DNA from: Lachnospiraceae bacterium
Lineage (GTDB): Bacteria > Bacillota > Clostridia > Lachnospirales > Lachnospiraceae
Direction of reading: 5' to 3'
DNA length: 10,704 bases
NCBI GenBank assembly: GCA_003488445.1
Contig: DNLO01000001.1
Coordinates: forward strand, 1-10,704
This document shows, one piece after another, positions 5,860 to 10,704 of this stretch. A program made the position numbers and the translations under genes. How positions within the stretch are numbered: position 1 is the first letter of the stretch; the number at the start of each line of letters is the position of its first letter. The notes beneath the pieces are model-generated. The model ran no database searches and was not told the origin of the DNA. It saw nothing but the letters and a program-made list of their open reading frames with translations.

Positions 5860-7305
5860 ATGAGTAAGCTGTATTTTATTCCCGGTTCGCAGGATCTGTA
5901 CGGTGAGGAGTGCCTGAAGCAGGTCGCAGCCGACTGCAGGGAGATGGTGGATTTCCTGAAGGACAGGCTGAAGGATACCGTGGATATCGAGCTCCTCCCC
6001 ACAGTAGAGACATCGAAGATCTGTGTGGAGGATATCAGGAAAGCACAGGCAGATGATGACTGTGTGGGTGTGATCACGTGGATGCATACCTTCTCACCTG
6101 CCAAGATGTGGATAAAGGGACTGCAGGAGCTGAGAAAACCGCTGCTGCATCTGCATACGCAGGCAAACCGCAAGCTTCCCTATGACGAGATAGACATGGA
6201 CTTCATGAACCTCAACCAGGCGGCTCACGGTGACAGAGAGTATGGCTTCATACTCGCAAGACTTAACATACCCCACGAGGTGGTGGCAGGCTACTACCAG
6301 AACGACAGGGTAGTGAACAGGATAAGGCAGTTTGCCCGCGTGGCAAAGGCCATAGGTCTCTCACACAACACTCTGGTAGCCACATTCGGCAACAACATGC
6401 GCGATGTGGCTGTCACGGACGGCAACAGGCTGGAGAGTGAGATCAAGTACGGATGGGAGATCAAGTACTGGGGCATAGGCGAGATAGCATCTCTTGCCGA
6501 GAAGGCGACCGATGCAGAGGTGGATGCCAAGATGGCCGAGTATGAGAGCAAGTACACCATGGCTACCGACAACGTGGAGGCAGTGCGTGAGCAGGCCCGC
6601 TACGAGGTGGCATTCGACAAGTTCATCGCAAAGAACAACGTGACGGCTTTCACTGACAACTTCCAGGATCTGCACGGTATGAAGCAGCTGCCCGGTATCG
6701 CCGCCCAGAATCTGATGGCGAAGGGGATAGGCTTCGGACCCGAGGGAGACTACAAGATCGCTGCTCTTTCAGCTGTGCTGATGAAGATGGCAGAGGGACT
6801 CGACGGAGCTACAGGCTTCATAGAGGACTATACCTACGACCTCACGGAGGGAGAGGAGCTTGAGCTCGCTTCCCATATGCTGGAGGTGCCGGCATCCTTT
6901 GCTGCAGGCAAGCCCGAGATACAGGTGCACCCTCTCGGAATAGGCGGCAAGGCTGATCCTGCCCGTCTCGTATTCGACGGAGTGACAGGTGACGGCATAC
7001 AGGTGACCCTCATCGATATGGGTGATCACTTCCGTATCATCTGTGCGGACATAGAGCTTGTGAAGCAGCCAAAGCCCATGCCGAAGCTTCCCGTGGCACG
7101 TATCATGTACAGGCACAAGCCCAACTTTGAGATAGGAACTGCGGGCTGGTGCTATGCCGGAGGAGCTCATCATGCAGTGGTATCCACGGCGCTTACGAGA
7201 GATGATATCGCGATGTTTGCACGGCTTACGGGTACGGAGCTCATCTGCATAGGTGATGATACCACCGAGGCGGATCTTCAGAAGTTCTTTATGCCGAAGT
7301 ACTGA
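5860..7305 (+). CDS. araA: L-arabinose isomerase
   Basis: This 481-residue cytoplasmic enzyme interconverts L-arabinose and L-ribulose, the first step of the AraA-AraB-AraD pathway. It is slightly shorter than the roughly 500 residues usual for the family. Recognisable segments are GSQDLYGEE (9-17), VGVITWMHTFSPAKMWI (69-85), LLHLHTQ (95-101), IDMDFMNLNQAAHGDREYGF (111-130), DLHGMKQLPG (270-279), VHPLGIGGKADPARL (356-370) and AGGAHHAV (433-440). The expected metal and catalytic residues are in place: Glu295 in FGPEGD, Glu322 in FIEDYTYDL, His339 in ASHMLEV and the His437/His438 pair. It begins 3 nt after the mmsB stop, with AAGAAGGG just upstream, and is followed by a strong terminator, so it is the last gene of the sugar operon. 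No araB or araD follows. The identity is very secure; some AraA enzymes also act on D-galactose. Confidence 0.96.
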   Translation: MSKLYFIPGSQDLYGEECLKQVAADCREMVDFLKDRLKDTVDIELLPTVETSKICVEDIRKAQADDDCVGVITWMHTFSPAKMWIKGLQELRKPLLHLHTQANRKLPYDEIDMDFMNLNQAAHGDREYGFILARLNIPHEVVAGYYQNDRVVNRIRQFARVAKAIGLSHNTLVATFGNNMRDVAVTDGNRLESEIKYGWEIKYWGIGEIASLAEKATDAEVDAKMAEYESKYTMATDNVEAVREQARYEVAFDKFIAKNNVTAFTDNFQDLHGMKQLPGIAAQNLMAKGIGFGPEGDYKIAALSAVLMKMAEGLDGATGFIEDYTYDLTEGEELELASHMLEVPASFAAGKPEIQVHPLGIGGKADPARLVFDGVTGDGIQVTLIDMGDHFRIICADIELVKQPKPMPKLPVARIMYRHKPNFEIGTAGWCYAGGAHHAVVSTALTRDDIAMFARLTGTELICIGDDTTEADLQKFFMPKY

Positions 7306-7333
7306 GAAGAAAGCAATATCTGCAAGACATACT

Positions 7334-7368
7334 GAAGAAGGGACCGGGAAGCCGGTCTCTTCTTTATT
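7334..7368 (+). terminator. Intrinsic terminator of the sugar operon
   Basis: GAAGAAGGGACCGG (7334-7347) pairs with CCGGTCTCTTCTTT (7352-7365) around the loop GAAG: 14 pairs, including two G-T wobbles. The T-rich side of the stem runs into TTTATT. A further pairing of GCAATA (7313-7318) with TATTGC (7365-7370) is possible. It lies 28 nt after the araA stop and ends the operon before the def promoter. Confidence 0.88.
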
Positions 7369-7440
7369 GCACGCAAGATTCCAGTACGCTCCGGCGACCG
7401 ATCCGCAGATTCCCTTCCGCACCGTCTCCGTCAAAGGAAC

Positions 7441-7482
7441 GCTCATGCCGGTGTGCTCATGCCGGTGCACTCGTGCCGGGCC
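7441..7482 (+). repeat. Three tandem 14-bp units upstream of the def promoter
   Basis: GCTCATGCCGGTGT, GCTCATGCCGGTGC and ACTCGTGCCGGGCC follow each other without gaps. Units 1 and 2 match at 13 of 14 positions and units 2 and 3 at 10 of 14. They lie 12-53 bp upstream of the candidate -35. They could be protein-binding sites or plain slippage. The rest of the 7371-7493 stretch shows no gene and no other structure that I can support. Confidence 0.7.
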
Positions 7483-7493
7483 GGAAGGCGGAA

Positions 7494-7522
7494 TAGGCAA
7501 AGAGAGCCGATTGGTGTATAAT
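7494..7522 (+). promoter_or_regulatory. Promoter of the def-fmt-yugP-rsmB operon
   Basis: TAGGCA at 7494-7499 (4 of 6 matches to TTGACA) is followed after 17 bp by a perfect TATAAT at 7517-7522. Transcription should start near 7529, giving a leader of about 58 nt before def. The leader holds no obvious structured element. This explains how the operon is expressed although the sugar operon terminates just upstream. Confidence 0.7.
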
Positions 7523-7586
7523 ATTCGGTGTTATGCCGTAAGGAAAATACATACAGGATGCATACTTACATCGAAAGAGGCAGGAT

Positions 7587-8093
7587 ATGGCACTGAGACA
7601 GATAAGGGAGATGGGAGATCCGATACTCGAAAAGAAGTCAAAGGAGGTCACCCAGATCACCGACAGGACAAGGGAACTCATAGATGACATGATAGATACA
7701 CTCATGGAGGCTGACGGCGTGGGGCTCGCGGCCGTACAGGTGGGTGTGCTGAAGCGGATAATCATCATCGATGTGGATACGGAGGACGAAGAGGCCGCAC
7801 CCATAGTGATGATCAACCCTGTGATAAAAGAGACTGACGGGGAACAGGAGGGCTATGAAGGCTGCCTTTCCGTACCCGGCAAGACGGGAAAGGTAAAGAG
7901 GCCGAACCACGTAGTGGTGGAGTTTATGGACGAGGATCTTAAGCCTGTGACTATGGAAGGGGAAGGGCTCTTTGCCAGATGTGTATGCCATGAGTGCGAC
8001 CATCTCGAGGGTGAGCTCTACGTCGGCAAGGTGGACGGACCGCTGAAGGACGTGGAGGATCTGGAGTCTGAGGACGGGGACAAGGACAGATGA
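7587..8093 (+). CDS. def: Peptide deformylase
   Basis: A 168-residue cytoplasmic metalloenzyme that removes the N-formyl group from the starting methionine of new proteins at the ribosome exit. The three family motifs are intact: GVGLAAVQ (44-51), EGCLS (91-95), whose Cys93 is a metal ligand, and HECDH (135-139), whose His135 and His139 are metal ligands and Glu136 the catalytic base. Two further cysteines, Cys132 and Cys137, flank or interrupt motif 3, and Cys134 precedes it. The acidic C-terminal tail (about 149-168) is likely disordered. AAAGAGG at 7574-7580 lies 6 nt before the ATG. The TGA stop overlaps the fmt start in an ATGA, giving tight coupling with the enzyme that adds the formyl group. 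Confidence 0.96.
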   Translation: MALRQIREMGDPILEKKSKEVTQITDRTRELIDDMIDTLMEADGVGLAAVQVGVLKRIIIIDVDTEDEEAAPIVMINPVIKETDGEQEGYEGCLSVPGKTGKVKRPNHVVVEFMDEDLKPVTMEGEGLFARCVCHECDHLEGELYVGKVDGPLKDVEDLESEDGDKDR

Positions 8094-9016
8094 GGATCGT
8101 CTTCATGGGCACACCGGACTTCGCAGCCTGTACGCTGCAGGCCGTATATGAAGCGGGGCACGAGGTGGTGCTCGCTGTCACCCAGCCTGACAGACCGAAG
8201 GGCAGGGGCGGAAAGGTGTCCATGAGCGAGGTGAAGCAGTATGCCGCAGAAAAGGACATAGCGGTATATCAGCCTGAGAGGATAAGAGATGCCGCTGCGG
8301 TGGAGGAGCTTCGAAGATATGCCCCGGAGCTCATAGTGGTGGCGGCTTTCGGGCAGATACTCCCGAAGGAGATCCTGGAGATGCCGGAATACGGCTGCAT
8401 AAATGTGCATGCATCGCTGCTGCCGCGACTTCGGGGCGCATCTCCAATACAGACAGCAATACTTGAGGGAGACAGTGAGACGGGAGTCACCATCCAGCAG
8501 ATGGGCGAGGGGCTGGATACGGGAGATATCATCTCGCAGAGGAGCATCGAAATAGAGAGTGACGACACCGGAGGGAGTCTTTTCGACAAGCTGGCAAAGC
8601 TGGGGGCAGAGCTTACGGTAGATACCATAGCCGCCATAGCAGAGGGCAGGGCGCAGGCCGTCCCGCAGGACGAGGAGCGGGCGACTTATGCAGCCAAGAT
8701 AGACAAAAAGATGGGCCATATCGACTACAGCCGTCCGGCTGCAGAGATCTGCAGGATGATAAGGGCGCTCAACCCCTGGCCCTCGGCCTACACATACATA
8801 GACGGAAAGCTCATGAAGGTCTGGAAGGCAAGGGCCGGAGAGGACGTGAAGGACGAGGCCGGATGTGTGAGTGAGGTGACAAAGGACTATGTGAGGGTCG
8901 CCTGCTCTGAGGGCTCGCTTGTGCTGGAGGAAGTACAGATAGAGGGCAAGAAGCGCATGACAGTGCACGATCTGCTCTTGGGATACAGGATAGAAAAAGG
9001 CACGGTATTGACATAG
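8090..9016 (+). CDS. fmt: Methionyl-tRNA formyltransferase
   Basis: A 308-residue cytoplasmic enzyme that transfers a formyl group from 10-formyltetrahydrofolate to the methionine on initiator tRNA. The N-terminal formyltransferase domain shows MRIVFMGTPDFA (1-12), the loop QPDRPKGRGGK (32-42) that contacts tRNA in characterised homologues, and GQILPKEIL (88-96). The catalytic residues are Asn105 and His107 in NVHASLLPRLRGASPIQ, and Asp143 in GEGLDTGDII. The C-terminal domain (about 205-308) includes NPWPSAYTYIDGKLMKVWKA. Length and spacing match E. coli Fmt to within a residue at the catalytic positions. The ATG overlaps the def stop, with AAGGA at 8082-8086 as its ribosome site. Fifteen of 23 Ile codons are ATA, the opposite of chvE. 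Confidence 0.96.
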   Translation: MRIVFMGTPDFAACTLQAVYEAGHEVVLAVTQPDRPKGRGGKVSMSEVKQYAAEKDIAVYQPERIRDAAAVEELRRYAPELIVVAAFGQILPKEILEMPEYGCINVHASLLPRLRGASPIQTAILEGDSETGVTIQQMGEGLDTGDIISQRSIEIESDDTGGSLFDKLAKLGAELTVDTIAAIAEGRAQAVPQDEERATYAAKIDKKMGHIDYSRPAAEICRMIRALNPWPSAYTYIDGKLMKVWKARAGEDVKDEAGCVSEVTKDYVRVACSEGSLVLEEVQIEGKKRMTVHDLLLGYRIEKGTVLT

Positions 9017-9049
9017 AGTTCATTATGCCGGAAGACACGGAGGACAGAA

Positions 9050-9748
9050 ATGGGATATTATTACGGATTTGACTGGACATATCTGCTGCTGATAATAGGC
9101 ATGATAGCTTCGGGGATAGCATCCGCGAAGGTATCATCCACCTTCAAAAGGTACTCGAGGGTGGGTTCGTCTACAGGCATGACAGGAGCGGAGGCTGCGA
9201 AGAGGATCCTCTATTCGGAGGGTATCACCGATGTGGAGGTACAGCATATCTCCGGCAGTCTCACGGATCATTACGATCCCTCGAGGAAGGTGGTGAGCCT
9301 TTCGGATGCCACCTACGGCTCAACCTCGGTGGCAGCCATAGGAGTGGCGGCTCATGAGTGCGGCCATGTGATACAGCACCACACGGGATATGTCCCTCTG
9401 GGCATCAGATCAGCTCTGGTCCCGGTGGCAAGTGTCGGATCCAAGGCAGGCATACCCATCTGCCTGCTGGGGGCGTTCCTTGGAATGAATCCCACACTCA
9501 TCAATCTGGGAATACTCATATTCTCCTTCGGAGTGCTCTTTCAGATAGTCACACTGCCGGTGGAGTTCGATGCATCCCACAGGGCGCTGAAGCTGGTGCG
9601 TACTCTCGGCATACTGGATGAGGCCGAGACCAGGGATACAAGGAAGGTGTTGAGTGCGGCAGCGATGACATATGTGGCATCCGCTTTCGCCTCCGTACTG
9701 TCTCTCCTCAGGCTCGTGATCATCTTCGGAGGCAGACGCAGGGACTGA
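9050..9748 (+). CDS. yugP: YugP-type membrane zinc metallopeptidase (Zn_peptidase_2 family)
   Basis: A 232-residue membrane protein with the zinc protease motif HECGH at 102-106, in VAAHECGHVIQHH (99-111). Glu173 in LPVEFDASHRA (169-179) is the probable third metal ligand. Hydrophobic segments lie at about 10-28, 120-145, 148-170 and 205-226, which puts the active site close to the membrane. Length and layout fit Bacillus YugP and its clostridial relatives, whose substrates are poorly known; membrane protein quality control is a guess. It starts 33 nt after fmt with GGAGG at 9039-9043, 6 nt before the ATG, and is followed 48 nt later by rsmB. Its place between fmt and rsmB is, to my knowledge, common in Clostridia, but it has no evident mechanistic link with them. 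Confidence 0.9.
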   Translation: MGYYYGFDWTYLLLIIGMIASGIASAKVSSTFKRYSRVGSSTGMTGAEAAKRILYSEGITDVEVQHISGSLTDHYDPSRKVVSLSDATYGSTSVAAIGVAAHECGHVIQHHTGYVPLGIRSALVPVASVGSKAGIPICLLGAFLGMNPTLINLGILIFSFGVLFQIVTLPVEFDASHRALKLVRTLGILDEAETRDTRKVLSAAAMTYVASAFASVLSLLRLVIIFGGRRRD

Positions 9749-9796
9749 GGCAGCGCGGGTAGCAGGAGCATCAAAGAGAGAGGCTTTGCCGGACAG

Positions 9797-10704
9797 ATGA
9801 AAAGAGTTAATACGCGACAGATAGTATTGGATATATTGCTGCAGTATGAAAAAGAGGGGACGAAGCTTCGCCCCCTTTTGAATGCTGCTCTGGATAAGTA
9901 CGTATATCTTGACAGCCGGGACAGGGCGTTCATCAAGAGCCTTACGGAGGGGGTGGCAGAAAGACGTATCACCCTGGACTACATAGCAGACCGGGTCTCG
10001 AAGACGCCGACTGAACGCATGAAGCCGGTGATACGCATGATCATAAGGATGGGTATATACCAGCTGGTGTTCATGGAGCATGTGCCTGACAGTGCGGCGG
10101 TAAATGAAGCAGTGAAGCTCACCCGCCTGAAGCATATAGAAGGGCTCGGGGGAGTGGTGAACGGTGTGCTCAGGGCTGTGACGCGTCTGCGGGATGAAGG
10201 GATCACATACCCCGACCCCGAGACCGAATATTCCTGCCCGGGATGGATCGCAGACAGGCTGAGGCTTGATCACGGGACCTTGAAGGCAGAGGCTGTGATC
10301 CGCTCAGGTGTGGGAAGCATGCCCATGTATCTGAGGGTGAACAGACTGCTTGCCGGAAGAGACGAAGTGGCAGCAGAGCTTCTGGGTGAAGGGGTGAGAG
10401 CAGTGCCGGCAGATGATGCTCCGGATATCCTGAAAGTGGAAGAGGGAAGCCTTGCTCCGGGACTTTCCGAAAGCTTCCGTAAGGGCCGGTATTCCGTGCA
10501 GGACCTCTCGTCTTATACCGCAGTTTATGAAATGTGGAAGCAGATTTCAGTTAACATAAACAGCGAGAACTCGGTTGACATAAAAATAATAGATATGTGT
10601 GCCGCACCCGGGGGCAAATCCTGTGCTCTCGCAGAGCTTATGGAGGATAAAGCGCATATCAGAGCATATGACATCTCGGAGGACAAGCTGTCAAGGATAA
10701 GGGA
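9797..10704 (+). CDS. rsmB: 16S rRNA (cytosine-C5)-methyltransferase RsmB, cut by the window end
   Basis: The reading frame stays open to the right edge, giving 302 codons of a protein usually about 430-450 long. Residues 1-135 form a NusB-like RNA-binding domain, with RDRAFIKSLTEGVAERRITLD (41-61, motif interrupted by none) and AAVNEAVKLTR (100-110). The methyltransferase domain then begins, with YSVQDLSSY (232-240) and the SAM-binding loop DMCAAPGGKS (266-275). RsmB methylates C967 (E. coli numbering) of 16S rRNA. The catalytic Cys motifs lie beyond the window. The ATG at 9797 is the only start codon after an in-frame TGA at 9746; its ribosome site is weak, the best candidate GAGAGAGG (9776-9783) lying 13 nt away. 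Residues about 248-263 look like a short extra AT-rich stretch compared with relatives. Confidence 0.93.
   Translation, partial: MKRVNTRQIVLDILLQYEKEGTKLRPLLNAALDKYVYLDSRDRAFIKSLTEGVAERRITLDYIADRVSKTPTERMKPVIRMIIRMGIYQLVFMEHVPDSAAVNEAVKLTRLKHIEGLGGVVNGVLRAVTRLRDEGITYPDPETEYSCPGWIADRLRLDHGTLKAEAVIRSGVGSMPMYLRVNRLLAGRDEVAAELLGEGVRAVPADDAPDILKVEEGSLAPGLSESFRKGRYSVQDLSSYTAVYEMWKQISVNINSENSVDIKIIDMCAAPGGKSCALAELMEDKAHIRAYDISEDKLSRIR

Noticed and set aside
6769..7500. Antisense open frame (243 codons) reaching from the intergenic region into araA
   Set aside because: Most of it mirrors araA, it crosses the terminator, and its first residues resemble no family I know. No promoter or ribosome site was evident on that strand.
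7533..7541. Tiny open frame ATG-CCG-TAA in the def leader as a regulatory upstream ORF
   Set aside because: It has two codons, no ribosome site and no overlap with def; such triplets are common by chance.
8018..8968. Antisense open frame (316 codons) opposite fmt
   Set aside because: It is a shadow of fmt with a composition rich in His, Leu and Arg, and no recognisable domain.
9410..10273. Antisense open frame (287 codons) opposite yugP and rsmB
   Set aside because: It spans two well-supported sense genes and the gap between them, with no motif; treated as chance.

Overview
The window reads as chromosomal DNA of a Gram-positive anaerobe of the class Clostridia, most likely a Lachnospiraceae-type organism. 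This is inferred from the def-fmt-YugP-rsmB gene order, the strong AGGAGG-like ribosome sites, the sigma-A-like promoters, the lipoprotein-type solute-binding protein and the AGG/AGA- and ATA-rich codon use. The species cannot be named from the sequence. Nearly all of the DNA is accounted for by ordinary genes in three blocks, and I see no clearly new system.

Block 1 (1-1646, minus strand): an MBOAT-family O-acyltransferase (AlgI/DltB type), followed 5 nt later by the first 56 codons of a membrane-anchored protein that runs off the left edge. The pair looks like an export-side O-acylation module for a cell-surface or secreted glycan.

Block 2 (1647-7370, plus strand): a divergent promoter region of 230 bp, then a four-gene sugar operon. 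It encodes a ChvE-like sugar-binding lipoprotein, the two-domain ATPase MmsA/GguA, the permease MmsB/GguB and L-arabinose isomerase AraA. The promoter (TTGACG, 17 bp, TAAAAT) is followed by a hairpin at the predicted 5' end of the mRNA. A second hairpin separates the binding-protein gene from the ATPase gene, and a strong intrinsic terminator follows araA. Together the genes would import L-arabinose (possibly with other monosaccharides) and convert it to L-ribulose. The kinase and epimerase (AraB, AraD) and any regulator are not in the window.

Block 3 (7371-10704, plus strand): a 14-bp tandem repeat, a promoter, and a housekeeping operon for translation start and ribosome maturation. It holds def (peptide deformylase), fmt (methionyl-tRNA formyltransferase, ATGA overlap with def), a YugP-type membrane zinc peptidase, and rsmB (16S rRNA m5C methyltransferase), cut by the right edge. 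Def and Fmt act at the two ends of the formyl-methionine cycle. In many Firmicutes priA lies just upstream of def; here the sugar operon occupies that place.

The points most worth a second look are the regulatory DNA at 1647-1876 (paired TTTACG-AATC motifs, an SD-less MBOAT start and a 5'-end hairpin), araA as the only catabolic gene of the operon, the sharp codon-bias contrast of chvE, and a small AT-rich insertion in RsmB.
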